A stretch of 38,673 nt of DNA. Origin: Saccoglossus kowalevskii. Lineage: Eukaryota; Hemichordata; Enteropneusta; Harrimaniidae. Under the pieces are notes generated by a model. That model saw nothing but the letters and a program-made list of their open reading frames with translations. It was not told where the DNA came from and ran no database searches. Below are positions 1-12,496 of this stretch, one piece after another. A program made the position numbers and the translations under genes. The stretch spans positions 33,165 through 71,837 of the forward strand of contig NW_003143799.1 of assembly GCF_000003605.2 (NCBI RefSeq), in the 5' to 3' direction. Each line of letters begins with the position of its first letter. Positions within the stretch are counted from its first letter, which is position 1.

Positions 1-184
1 TTTTTAAATGCAACCAAAATGAAGTCATTGGGTGCATACTTTTCAGATAACTTTCGATGGATTTGATTCCACATTGACCAATCACATGGTCTATCCATCC
101 ATCCATGACTTCCATTTTGGGGATTTCCATATTAGGACTCGTTTACAACATGTTCAATAGAATGTTCCGGAATGCTCTGTTTTC

Positions 185-840
185 CCATATTGACTCCCAT
201 GTGCGAAGCACAAAATGGGAGTCTTTGCAGTTAGTGTGTCTGTGTGTGTATGTATGTGTGCCCGTCTGTCTCAGTCTGTCAGTTTTTGATGAAACTTGGT
301 GCATAGATGCTCTGGGCCAATGCGCAGATTTGATTAGGTTTTGGTAAAATTCCATACATATTAATTACCTAAATTGCATGATAATAAACTAATTTTTAGC
401 TGTTCCATGACTGTTCCACTGATATCTAAACAACCACTCATTGGATTTTGATGAAACTTATTACATAGATGCTCGGAATTAATGCTAGGTTTTGATTAGT
501 TTTTTTTTACCTAATTACCTAATTTGCATAATAATTAATCAATTTTCGCTTTTTCCACTGATATCTCAAGTACTAATCATCACCTTTCAATGAAACTTGG
601 TACATAGATGCCATAGGACACTGCACAGACCTGATAGTTTTTAGGGTTATATCAGTGCTTATTAATTACCTAATTTGTATAATTAATTAATTTTTAGCTT
701 TTGATGTTTCAAGTAGTAAGCATTACATTTCAATGAAACTTGGTACATAGATACTCAAGGACTATGCAGAGATTGATTGTTTGGGGATAAATATTTGTGC
801 ATATTAATCACCTAATTTGCATAATTAGTTATTCGTGACG
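185..840 (+). repeat. Hairpin-headed tandem repeat element, copy 1
   Basis: The element opens with a perfect hairpin: GACTCCCAT (192-200) pairs with ATGGGAGTC (215-223), and an inner stem GTGC-GAA-GCAC occupies 201-211. A GT-rich stretch follows. Then come about four degenerate units of 140-160 bp, each with the core GATGAAACTTGGTACATAG (near 283, 449, 587 and 730) and a spacer resembling ATTACCTAATTTGCATAAT. The same order occurs at 25757-27232 in the same orientation, so this is a dispersed repeat and not a local accident. No coding capacity is visible. It may be a non-autonomous transposable element, but no terminal duplication could be defined. Confidence 0.7.
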
Positions 841-1249
841 ATTTTGTGAAACAAGCGTCATAGCTAGAAATACTAGTAATATTGTATGCTATTATATCTA
901 AATATTCACAGGCCTATTGAAACTATAAACGGCATTTGCAGCAAAGCAATAGCCCTATTATATGAAGAGTACCCCTCCACCCCCTAGTTAGAGTTTATAC
1001 CTATAGCTTTTTCGGCTCAGCCTAATATAATGTATTTACCTCAGAACTAACTCAATTTTGGCCCTATGTATAGTCACAGCGCACACGTAAGTATAAAATA
1101 ATTATGATATTTACTATATGGGGACCACCATTTTGAATGCTATATAAAAGCGACAAGTTGTGAAACGCGTTTTTCAGATTCCTACAAATATGAGAAAAAA
1201 TACAAATCTTTCACAGCCAAACGATCCGTTGGGGTTATATTAAGCCAAC

Positions 1250-1513
1250 CGCTAACAAAATTCGACCAAATTCATAGTTTTCGTGTGGAAAAATCCCTTG
1301 CACACAAACACCTGATTACATTAAAAACATAGAACACTTTTCCGGGGTATTTGAAACCGAAATTTCATCCAACTGTAAGCCGGTTGCTGATTGCCGCTGA
1401 GTTGAAATGACAATTTTTGATTTCAAATACCCCATGAAAGTGTTCTATGTTCTACGTATAATTAGGTATGCAAGGAATTTTTCCACACAAAAACGCCTAT
1501 TTTACGTTAGCAG
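1250..1513. mobile_element. Foldback (long inverted repeat) MITE-like element
   Basis: Two arms of about 100 bp (roughly 1250-1359 and 1419-1513) are imperfect reverse complements around a ~60-bp centre. Shared blocks include ACATAGAACACTTT and GGGGTATTTGAAA, GTGTGGAAAAAT, and GCTAAC at the outer ends. RNA or single-stranded DNA from here could form a long hairpin. There is no coding capacity and I could not define a clear target-site duplication. This is most simply a foldback MITE, while a rearranged inverted duplication is the alternative. Confidence 0.6.
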
Positions 1514-2407
1514 AAAGTACTGAATTGAAGTTATATACTCACTGTGAGTATATAATTCCCCAGGTAAACTCAGATTGAATGGGGGACTGAATTTACTTTT
1601 CGCGGGGTTAACGTAGACAGCTCGTATCCATAACTTGCTACAATTCGCCTACTCGGTCTTGCGACTCCCGCATTACACTCCTTAAAGACTGGGGAAAGAC
1701 TAGCAGTAATATTGCGGGATGCGGGCTATTTTTATTCGATGAAGTGCAGGAAAGTTTTGCACACCATCGTGCGATGCTGCGAAGAAACTACCATTATCGT
1801 AAAGGAAGACTTTAATAGGCCTATTGTTAATCAATTTTCACCTGGGGATTTTCATTCTTGATCATTAAGAATACAGTAAATGTACACAGAACCAAAGGCC
1901 TTACACAAACGCAGGCTATGGTATAAGCCTATTATTGATACTTGGGTAAGTCTGGAAAGTGAGGGGGCAGTTGATATTGTGTTCCCCACCCCTCAGGAAG
2001 TTGGGGGACGTGTCCTTCCCCCCCCCATGATCGACAACCCTGCGCACACCCCAGGAATGAACTCGCCCGAACAACTCTCAACTTAGCCTAGTTATCATCA
2101 ACCCTAAGGGCCCACAAAATAAAGTGTAAAGGTATCAGGCCCCTCAAAACGTCCAGTCATGGCCGGTCAAAGCACATTCAATGTTTTTTACCATGGTAGC
2201 ATACCTTGGCTTACTCGAATAGACTGCAACCACACACGTTTTGTTAAAGAATGGGGGCTTTGGGAAAACCTCTCACTTTTAAAATAAAAATGCATACGTG
2301 AAGTGGAATTGGTGAAGTTTGTACAGCCGGAACGCAACCCCGCAACCCACTGTCATAGAGGGCGCTTATTAGACATACTAGTAGGTAATTTTCTGTCATA
2401 CATGATG

Positions 2408-2410
<3 letters not shown>
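1514..2410. other. Unique sequence without a recognised gene
   Basis: No protein family is recognised. A G-rich/C-rich snapback, GGGGGACGTGTCC followed by a C run (about 2003-2026), forms a small hairpin and resembles repeat-derived sequence. Reading frames here are short and unremarkable. Confidence 0.4.

Positions 2411-2488
<78 letters not shown>
2411..2488. repeat. (AT)n microsatellite, about 39 units
   Basis: An uninterrupted 78-bp AT dinucleotide tract. It creates artificial open frames coding for alternating Tyr-Ile on both strands. These are not genes. Confidence 0.98.
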
Positions 2489-2491
<3 letters not shown>

Positions 2492-4439
2492 TTTATATGT
2501 AACATAATAGTCAGTAAAGTGCTCATAAAACCAAACATTTTGGAAACTATTATACCAAAAACTGAAATCACAAATCATCAGTCAATGCGAATAGTCTGTA
2601 AATGTGTCTGAAGTGAAAGTAAAGCTGCAGGAATTAATTTAATTAATTAAGCATTATAAGTGAGCCATTATGCAAGCATATTGATACACATATAATCTGC
2701 AATATAATCACAATTTTGTCACTAGCAACGACATGTTTCCTGGGTGCTTCCATGAGATTGGTGCTAAGAATATGTAGCAGGCCATGAATAATACACAAGA
2801 TTATTAATATTATGAACAGTAATACGATTGGAAAAACAGAGAGTAATAGAGAGCTACGAACTTGATAATAGAACGAATGTAATAAATTCAAATCAAGGAT
2901 TAGGATAAATGTCATTTAAACAATGTATTCAAATTATGTGCACAACTGCAGTTATCAGGAATTAGGAACAAAAATTAATCACGTTCAAATTTTCTACTCT
3001 TTCATTCTAACAACCTTTTAGGGTGAACATTGTGAGAGACGGATTTGTTTTCTCCAAAAAAACAATTTTTCAAATACTAACCCTGGGAGGCATAGCTTTT
3101 GTTTTACTGGATTTTGGAAATGGGGCTAAGCTTGTGGTTAGGAATCCCATTTTTTGTGTGATACACTTTCCATTTTCATTCCATGGTTCAAAAGTCATTG
3201 TAATAACCGTCTGACAAGATAAAATTACTAATTCATTATATTTTACTTACTAATTCATTTTATGACTCTAAACACGTAACGTTTGTCACTTTATATTAGT
3301 GTAACACCCTGTCCACTTGTTTTAATACTCAGAATGCTTACCCCGTTGAATTAATTTGTAATCTTTTCCATTTTATCTTTGACTTCCCCAAAATTTAAAT
3401 CACTTTATTTGATTGGGAAATACGCCCATAACGTGCTCACGTGCCAATTGTAAGTTTATTAAGCGAATGAATTTCGACCTTTGAGTCGGGTCAACTTGAT
3501 GTATGAATATTTTGCTTTAAAAACCCAATAATGTGCCTCCACAGATTGAACAACTTAAGAATTCTCTTGTCTGGCATCAAGTGCTTTCAAGTTCGCTATC
3601 AAATGAAATCGTCTGCCAGAAAAGAAAACTAACTACTTATAATTTTGATAAACAAAAAAAAAAATGATTGAGTAAAATGAATTAGAAAATCTTTTGCCGT
3701 TAAATAAACATTCCAAAAATGATTCATTTATGTATATCCGCCTGGGATCTGTCATCATTGATGAGTCAGTGCGAATGATAAACAAGCCAGCACACATTTT
3801 TTTAATTTGTTTCTCAATATTTCTCAACAACGTCGTACAGAATCGCATGAGTCCGCCCTCTTGTGGCGGATACCCACTCAACGCGAGTTTTAATTCCTCG
3901 GTAGAGGGCACACCTCGCATAACTTCGTCAGGTATGTGTGTGTTTGTTTACGGATAATTATACCTAGAGTACTGACCCCTTGCTTTCAATGAACATAACA
4001 AAAATCGACCATGCGTTTTGATTAACGCGTGTCTCAAAATTGCCTCCATAGCATATATTGGAACGAAAACGGCTGACTGGGCTCCGCTCATTCAGTCATA
4101 CGCCCTCTATAATGAAGTTACTACTTGAAGTGAGCCTATAAAAGCAAAAAAAAAAACTCATGAACACATCACTGTCCTTCATATGTATTCAGTCAACACG
4201 AGTACGCATTTAGTACATGGGCGTATCTGTCTGAAATGAGTTGTAGACCAGCGGTCTTATATTGTAAATGAAGCCAATGCGTTGATATTATTATTCATAT
4301 ACATACTCATATAAAAACTGATGAACAAAAAATACAACCACGGTGAGAGAATACATTACTAGCACATCGGTAACTGTCGTGATAGGTTAGAACATAAAAC
4401 ACGCCCTCTATAGTATTAAAATCACCAAGTCACCATGAG
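2489..4439. other. AT-rich intergenic sequence
   Basis: No recognisable coding or RNA gene. A hydrophobic 90-codon minus-strand frame (2643-2915) is typical of AT-rich noise. The first half is CpG-poor, and from about 3.4 kb CpG dinucleotides become frequent, marking the left edge of the CpG-rich domain. Confidence 0.4.
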
Positions 4440-4580
4440 TACTTGTAGTAAGTTTTCACATTGGCTGGTCCCCGCCTCTACGCGCAAGCTCAAAGAGGCA
4501 GTCAATCACGCCCAGCCGGGTCACGTGATCTGACGCACAGTTCAGCGAAGTTTTCACAATACTAGTATAGTGACATGCGT
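4440..4580 (+). promoter_or_regulatory. Promoter-like GC-rich patch with E-box
   Basis: A locally GC- and CpG-richer patch with CACGCCC and a bHLH-type palindromic E-box in GTCACGTGATC (about 4521-4531). It lies just ahead of a possible short spliced coding unit (4673-4845). This is the arrangement expected of a promoter, but motif content alone supports it. Confidence 0.2.
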
Positions 4581-4672
4581 AGACAATAGCTTCTTACCAA
4601 TTTAGGCAATCGCAGAAAGAGTTGAGCTCTTGCACTTCACTTCACTCCACTTAATTTAATTCAGTCTTGGTT

Positions 4673-4845
4673 ATGAAAAAAGTGTTTGCAGTATGGCATG
4701 ATTCTCAGTGCAGGTATGTGTGTGATGAGAACGAACAATGATACTTGACAATAACATTGTACCTTTGTCTTTTTTCGTCAGGTACACCATCTCTTTGTCG
4801 GGGGCGATCTTGGCGTCGGGTTACTTTTCCGAGTTACCTTTATGA
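4673..4845 (+). CDS. Speculative two-exon small ORF with a 68-bp intron
   Basis: An ATG at 4673 opens 13 codons that end at a strong splice donor, CAG|GTATGT (intron start 4714). A pyrimidine-rich acceptor ending in CAG lies at 4781, and the frame continues to a stop at 4843-4845, giving about 34 residues (starting MKKVFAVWHDSQC). The donor and acceptor are both good. The protein matches nothing I know, and the intron is unusually short. It could equally be the start of a longer alternatively spliced transcript, or chance. Confidence 0.15.
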
Positions 4846-7800
4846 TATGAGATATTAATTTATATTATTTCCAGAACACAAAGCCGTAAAACCATTCGTA
4901 ACGTTGGTCTGGGTAGGACTTTCTGCGTCGCAAATAAGCAGTAAATGGCATATCGGATGTTCCTATCCATCTAAGTTGTCTTTCGAAGCTCCTTTCCAGA
5001 CACGAACCAGGGCGCGTCTTGCAGAAATTCAAATAGTACCAATGGATCGTGACATGTGCTGTGAGACAGAATTTTAATTTGCACATGTATAGATATTGGT
5101 GCCTGGACGCACAAGTTCCTCCTCCACAGCGCCACTCGCGGTCACCCTCTACCACGTGACTGAGGATAGGGGGTCATTCAGGTCACGTTGCATACTTTCG
5201 TGTTATAACCGAAAAAAAAGCGGATCGGAAACGCTTTTATATACGGGGTGTGCTTGTTTTATATTGGAGTGTAGTCTTACCAATGAGTTTATTTTAACGT
5301 CGCATGTCACTGAATACTGTGACGACAATTCAGCCTATTTCCATGGCGTTGGCATACGTTAAACCCCCCATGCTTACACAACTTAGTTACTTTTGTTAAG
5401 TTTCCGATGAAAAGGTGTCTGTGTGTGCGCGTATATATATATATGTGTGTGTGTGTAAAGCCCTTTCTCGATTTCTCCATTGTAAGGGGCAGTATGAGTA
5501 TAGACCGCCTCGGTTCAGATCAAATGCAAAGAATACACAGCATGTTCCGCGGTTCTATATATACACACTATTTGTCATGTTTCGACGTAGTCGCCTTTCT
5601 TTCTTAATACGAGTATGAATTACCTGAGCACTGTACGTCTCACAAAGCGACAAGAATGCAACAACGCTGTGTGAATTTCCTCCATTCTACGCGCAAGAAT
5701 AGGGAGAATAAAAGCGACCACGTACCCCTAATGGTTTAAGTCCTTTTAGATCTTAAAGAATTCATCCAGATCACGCGCCTATCTCTAGCATATATGAAGA
5801 TCGTGACTAGTCGAGAAGAAATGTACAACTGGGAAGAAATGTGTGTGTTTTATCATGAATAAAAATGTTGTATGTTGCCAATTTAAAGTAACATGATTGT
5901 TGACGACTAACCCGTGATTTTTTTGGTAATCATAATTTGAACAGAGTCAAATATAAGAAAGCGAAAACATTTTGGGTGTATTGTGGGAGGTGACAGGGTG
6001 GGGTACCATAAAATCAATCATTATAACGTAAAATGCTCCATGGTTGAAGAGGTCACCAAGCGTGGCGGCCCGAAATCTTCCAACAATACACATTTCCCGA
6101 TAGTGCTTTTCTTGTCTGAAGAAGCATGACTCTCTTTTTTTGTAATGACTTCGGTAAAACGCCTATTAAAAACGAAGAGGGTCTCTTGTCCGAGAAGAAT
6201 GCAGAGAATCCTGGAACTAAAGGAGGTTGGGCTGTCACCTGTGTTAAGAACTCCGACAACTTGTTTACTAACTCTCTTTCAACACCTAAAACAATACGTG
6301 TGTCTCGGCATTCAATTCACAAGTTATTTGGCTTCCTAAGCAGCTTAACTGAAAAACAACGATTAAGTCATTATCACCGGTGTGTTAAATTCACACCAAT
6401 AATAAATCAACACTCTTGCTCTTATTCTTACTGTTATTGGTAGTATTTTGTTCGCTTTCAAAGTGTTTATGCTCCGTATCATGTATTCGCGTATGTGAAG
6501 ACGAATTTTCCCAGTTTATTTATTTTATCTATTATTTATATTGACATTACTCTGACTGTCATAGAAATACTGTATAACTGCGAAGATACGATAAATCGGG
6601 TCTGTAACACGTGACGAACCCCATCGAGTCATGGAGTAACGAATTATGTTTTCATCGGCAAAAGTTTCAAAGGTTGGTGGCGTACTGTAGCTGAGAGGGG
6701 ATTTATGAGGTAAGTTGAAAACAAACAAACCACGGCGACTAAATGATTGCCACGAGTGGGCGAATAAAAGGGGCTTTATGATAAACGTGAAAGGATGCTT
6801 TCTCTCCCCGTATTGTCCGACGAAGTCATTAAAAGGAGTGAGATTGGCAGATAACAAAAGGGGATGGAATTATGAAGAACGCGGGAACATACGGTAAAGG
6901 TGACTAAGTGGCAAATCTACCTAATCGATGTAGCACTGACGCAACGGGTAGCCATTAAATTCGGTCCATTTTCCCACTTTTTCCCCGAGTTCTCCCGCCG
7001 TGTTTCCAAGTCAAATTTAATACATTTCGCAGGCAATTGTAGTAGCTTTCTATTCATCCAAGGAAGGTAGTTTCCCTTTCAATCCGCCTTTCAGCCATTG
7101 TTGTATTGTTTTTTGGCTTTTATGCTCTTTCACCGTCACCTACCAGTGCTTGCTTTGTTCGTTCCTCATACTAGCTAACAAAATGGGCCTTCGGACAATG
7201 GTATCAGTACAGGATGATAATTGCATTGTATTGGAACTAAAGACGATTGCTGCGCCCGAATTGTTCGCCGCGTCGTCGCCAACAATGGGTATTCGTTAAA
7301 TAGTTTTCGTCCTTTGTGCGTCTTTGTTCCAGCGGAATTGTTGAATTGTATGGCGGCGACGCAGTATGACACACACTATGAATACAGTATGGCCAAACTA
7401 GACGCCTGTAACGGTCAAAACTCGTAAAATAACCCAAAACAAGCGATCAGCGTGAAATCGAATAACAAATAACCCCGGCTTGCAATTTGTTTTGGGATTA
7501 GACAATCACATTTTTTTACACACTTTGCCACGGCGACGGAAGCCGGATCGCCGAGTGTTTTGTTCGCTGCCTGTTCTGGCGAGAGAAACGACCCGTATCC
7601 ACGAAACTTATTTCATATCGGATAGAGAGCGAGGGTGAGATACAGTGCAAATTATAAGTTACCAATAACCCATGTGACTATATTTTCCCCCTTTGTCTCA
7701 CCCCTTGAATGTAAGCTTTTACGGTCGTGATTCATTTCAGTATGAAAAAAACACGATTACGAGTAATAATGTGAATTATCCATCGAGCCTGTTTATTTTT

Positions 7801-10489
7801 ATTTTGTTTTGTTTTTGTTTTCATTCTCGAAAAAAATGGGTTAACACTCTGATTTAACGGATACAAATTATATTTCCTCCATCGCGCGGCCATCTACTGA
7901 AAAGACTATGGCCACTCGCAGTGACCGCCTGTCATCGAAAAAAGTTCGCAAAAACTTGAGACTCAAAGCGAACAATCCCGCTCGACGCTATAAGATGACA
8001 TCATCGATGCGAAGAAGTCAACCATTGTAACAAAACAAACTCATTTGACCCGCTAAATCTATACGCCGCCCGCTGTGACACTGTATTTGCATCCCAATTT
8101 TTGTTACCCCTTTCATATTTATTATTAATAATTCCCAAGGCCCATGTCTCATTTCACATATGAATAAAACATGAATCGCCCACAGACACTTAATACCCCG
8201 GGTTACAAACACGGCGGGCCGATGACTCAATGACGCGTTCACAAGTGCGTTCATAACATCCTGAACTTGTGTACTTACATTTGAACTTTCGCTTTTCCCC
8301 TGTAAATCGTGCGTGCTTAATCAGTGTGTGTTATTATTATTATTATAGAGTACATATTGCACATACCCGCTGCTGACGGCGCTTGGTACGTGTGAAGGGG
8401 TGGGTGATGGGTAATAAGTTTGGTAGCACTTCTGTTTTTTGTAATTAGCGAGATGGATTGATACGCACTTGAAACATCTGCCCGTCTTTTTGGGAACTGT
8501 CAAAAGCTGAACAGAAACAAACGTGTTTTTGTTAGTGTTCAATTGTTAACTGTTACGGACCGCGAACAATATTTAACTGTATTGTTTCCGGTGGTATCGT
8601 TTGGTCGGCGCCCCGACTGCACTATGCATTCAAATCAATCTAATGACCAACAAATTAGAAAAAGTTTCTAGGTAAGTTGTTTTCAAAATCGAAGCGCTGC
8701 TCATTTTTCATTTTAAAATCATCATAAAATATGTATTTTCTTTTACCATGAACAATTCATGTTTCTTTCGTTGTTTTTTTTCATAAAAAAAATTAAAAAA
8801 AATATTTTTTCTAGGCCTAAACACGATTTGTTTTCTTTTTGTAAGTTAATGGCAATAGAGTATAACGCCAAAATACTTTCAAAAACTCTATTTGAAATCG
8901 AAATTTTGATTACGGTTTTAGGCAGCAACAATCTGTTATGTACTCAACTGCAATACAATTTAAAATACGTTCGTTTTGTTTGTTGAAATGTTTTTTGTGT
9001 TTTTTGTGTTTTTTTTTTTTGGCGAAATATTCCTTGAAACAAATAAAAGGCAAAAACCTGTACGTCTTTGATACAAATCTGTACAGAGAAAACAAAAACA
9101 CTCCCGGGCACTGGGAGCGGAGCGACATATCCTGAATTCATCGCATGTAGATGACGTTGCCATGTATTCGCATTGACAGTCTGCTGGTGCAAACTGGCTA
9201 TTAGCCACACTTAGTTAGAGTAGAGTATTGAATTACGGGCAAACTTTGATGATGATTATCGTTTCCTTGTTAGTCTAATCACAACAAACGACATGATGAT
9301 ACAGTCGACAAATTCAATTGTATGTAAAACCCTTTGATCCGCTGACGACGGAATTGCGTCGAGGGTTGTATGTTTCTACTATATTATCCGTTACAATTGC
9401 CTATTTGTCTTCCTCAATTACTTACAGTGGTTATCAAAAAACCTATTAGATTTTTGATTTAAAAGACACTTGGCATGAAATAGCTGAACTTAATCAAATT
9501 TGCATATTAAAGCGAGATTTGCGACGTACGCGTGAATTTATCCCTACAGCGTTTTTAATGGGATACCACGTCCGAAATCGACACGGGAAACAAAGCAATG
9601 CACCGTTACATTTCAAAACAGAAAAGATGGGGAACAAATAAGTGAATGAAAACACGACAGAGGTGGGATGTGGATGCAAGTGAGCGTAGATACAAATAAT
9701 AATTACACGAATTCAAATTCGAGATAATGTTATTGTACGAGCGATAAATTAAATTGCTCTGATCACTCTGGGACTGGGCGCGTACGGCTATCTGGCAGAT
9801 GAACTCAGGCATGAAGAGAAGCGATCATTCCCTGCATCATATTAACCGATCGGAGAGCGAGTTGACAGAGCCTATTAAGCCAACAAATTATACAACAGAT
9901 TTCAGCGAGAATCACCACCCCAGAAGTTAGTTTTAGCTCCAGGCGACCACCGATCCCATGGGCTGATCACTGAACATAGTGGCGGACTATGCTATAGTTT
10001 GTTCGTTATAATTAATTGTATTAATCTCGGTTGAGAATGGTTGGTTTTGATTTTTCTTCTATTCTGCATACGGAATCAGATATTACACCCGACAATTTCA
10101 TTGATGTTATGATTACTATATAAGTAGTTGCCAAAAAGACCATTTAACTTAACAGCCATGATGAAATGGTATAATTTATTTTTCAAGGAGAGAAAAAAAC
10201 TCAATTTAAGATGACTGGGGTGATGGGGACGATTGGCACAAACTAGAATAAAGTAAAGTCGGAAAATAATTTCCCTCAACATCAAGGTAATCTATATGGG
10301 ATTCGCAAGTTGTACGGTCTGTGCCAGCACTTGTTTGTCATACCATATAATAAACACAAATTTTGTTTGAATTTTTGAATAGAGAATCAGATTGACAGTA
10401 AACCAGATGGCTTTTATAGAATTCATGTCACGCACACGGCATCATGATTATATATATGTTGATGATGTAAGGTGCGTCCCCGAAAATAT
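4846..10489. other. CpG-rich sequence, no recognised gene
   Basis: Many short open frames occur, but none shows a recognisable domain, and none is long enough to stand out. The region is rich in CpG: I count 34 CpGs in 7201-7620. Minor features are a short (TA)n/(GT)n tract (5432-5457), a (TTA)n run (8329-8349), an interrupted inverted repeat around a CACGTG E-box (5154-5188), and poly(T) stretches near 8770-9020. Confidence 0.5.
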
Positions 10490-10510
10490 GTACACCTACG
10501 CTACATTGGA

Positions 10511-10833
10511 CTACACTACACTGCACTACACTGCACTGCACTGCACTACACTACACTACACTGCTCTACACTACACGACACTACACTACACTGCACTACA
10601 CTACACTACACTACACTACACTACACTACACTACACTACACTACACTACACTGCACTACACTACACTGCACTACACTACACTGCACTGCACTACACTACA
10701 CTACACTACACTGCACTACACTGCTCTACACTACACTACACTACACTGCACTGCACTGCACTGCACTGCACTGCACTGCACTGCACTGCACTGCACTGCA
10801 CTGCACTGCACTGCACTGCACTGCACTGCACTG
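10511..10833. repeat. 5-bp minisatellite, (CTACA/CTGCA)n
   Basis: About 64 units of five bases in perfect register with no indels. Nearly all variation is an A/G transition at the third base, giving CTACA or CTGCA. A few units differ (CTGCT twice, CGACA once). The 3' end is a homogeneous block of 17 CTGCA units (10746-10830). The array keeps the plus frames and one minus frame open, producing low-complexity Leu-His-Tyr-Thr or Ala-Val-Gln-Cys translations that are not genes. Confidence 0.97.
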
Positions 10834-11250
10834 ATACACGGTATGGCATGTCACCCACAAGGCACTGCGTGTCATTGTGAAAACAAGCCAAATAAACATG
10901 TAAACGCTATTATAGCATAAAAACAAATGTCTTTAAAATTATATGAAACACATTTAAGTGATTCCAGCACACTGCACACGTCACATAAAACATATAAAAA
11001 ATCGTTATCCATATTTGGACATTACATTACGTCATATTGCCTAAACCCCATCACATGAAATAGTACAAATGTGTGTTCTTGCATCAGCCCGGAATCTGCA
11101 CGACATTTTTTACGCATGTAGATGGTATAACATATTGGCAATAATGAACTCAAACTCTCGGTCGACACGTGAGATAACGCATACTCGGTAAACCGTGAAC
11201 ATCATGCAAAATCATGTAAAAAAGTGTAAAAGTTAACAAGTGTAATGCTA
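10834..11250. other. Intergenic sequence
   Basis: No gene, RNA or structured repeat recognised. It may include an eroded upstream part of the retrotransposon fragment that begins near 11251. Confidence 0.4.
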
Positions 11251-11658
11251 TTTACGGAGACTGGGGTAGATGAATACATTTCTGAGAAAGTTACCAGCTT
11301 TAAACACCTTGAATCTACCTTCTCAAATGACACGAATGGCGGAACAGAAGTTGCAAAGTGAATTGCAGCTTTTGAGACTAAATCGTAAAGAAGATTGCTT
11401 AACATCTCGTGGAAGGAGAGACAAACCAAATCAGAGTGTGTGTAGACAAACGTAAGGAGAGCGAACACAATGCAGACCACCACGAGAAGTTTCTTCAATG
11501 GGCACCATATCAGAGCGAAGACCTTAATCTAAGTCAAAGTTGAAGATGTAAAACCACGAGGAAGGCCTCATCTTGATTTCCTTGAAAGAAGGTGTTTCCC
11601 GCACGGAGTTGAGGAAAAGTGTGAAATTATACACCAGCGGTCAAATGACTATGGTTAA
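11251..11658 (+). pseudogene. 3' fragment of a non-LTR retrotransposon reverse-transcriptase ORF, degenerate
   Basis: One reading frame stays recognisable across 408 bp despite four in-frame stops (11359, 11386, 11443, 11530). It carries blocks typical of the C-terminal region of LINE reverse-transcriptase proteins: VTSFKHLESTFSND (the F-x-YLGSTIS-D type block), IAAFETK-RRLLNISW, KPRGRPHLDFLE (the GRRRGRP block) and a terminal SNDYG before a final stop at 11656. The step from EVAK to IAAFETK skips about 50 residues present in intact relatives, which suggests an internal deletion. The polymerase core and endonuclease are absent, consistent with 5' truncation during insertion. Clade assignment is not possible from this piece. 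It is an inactive relic. Confidence 0.7.
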
Positions 11659-12464
11659 TGATGATTATGAATGCTATTTCCCTTTTTCTGTGACTTATAT
11701 ATTGCATAGCCTGTTTCTGTATCTCTAGGCTGTTGTTTTAACTATACCCTTATCTGAAACCATTGTTTAATTTAATAATTGCAATTGTTTATTTTAAAGC
11801 GTCACTCTATAAAAAAAACACTCTAAGTTGTTTTCATTCATATCGAAACACTACTTGCGTCACGGTTGTCGCGCTAAACTGGTCTTTTGGGGAATAAGAT
11901 AGAAACTTATATATCTAATAAATATATGATAAAGAAGAACAAAAGATTCCCGTCAAAACTGGAGAATGTTAAATTTGTGGATGACTAGCGACAAACAATG
12001 GCCACATAAATTATACATTGAATATACGATATAGGATCACATAATGGGGCAACGATGATTGTTTATTGAGAAATGGTTTTTGTGACATTTATTAACGATC
12101 CACGCAGTTCGGGATATATAATTTATTTTTTTATAAGCACGCATGCATATATATATTACATATATATGAGGTATACTTCGAGATGGGTTGAACAACCAGT
12201 GAAGAATTCAAATTTTGCAATAGTGCGCGTTATAATCCCAAAAATACTATTAGTAATGCATTATGGGAGAAGGATTTACATTGAATATAATGGGAACATA
12301 GTATCGTACTCGCAACTAAATAAAATTTCATTTAAAAAAAACAACTTCATACCAAAAAGAATATATAATAATTTTAGCCCATGTTCTAAAGCAAGATCCC
12401 AAAGAAACCAACCATTTTCTATGAAATTTCGGAGTTGTTTCTCAAAACAATTTCGGTGAAGCCC

Positions 12465-12496
<32 letters not shown>

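Noticed and set aside
2303-2611. Open frames with long Tyr-Ile runs on both strands
   Set aside because: They are translations of the (AT)n microsatellite.
2643-2915. Hydrophobic 90-codon minus-strand frame that looks like a membrane protein
   Set aside because: AT-rich DNA produces Ile/Leu/Phe-rich frames. It has no family resemblance and no supporting context.
10392-10880. A 162-codon plus-strand frame
   Set aside because: It is the translation of the 5-bp minisatellite, whose units contain no stop codon in the forward frames.
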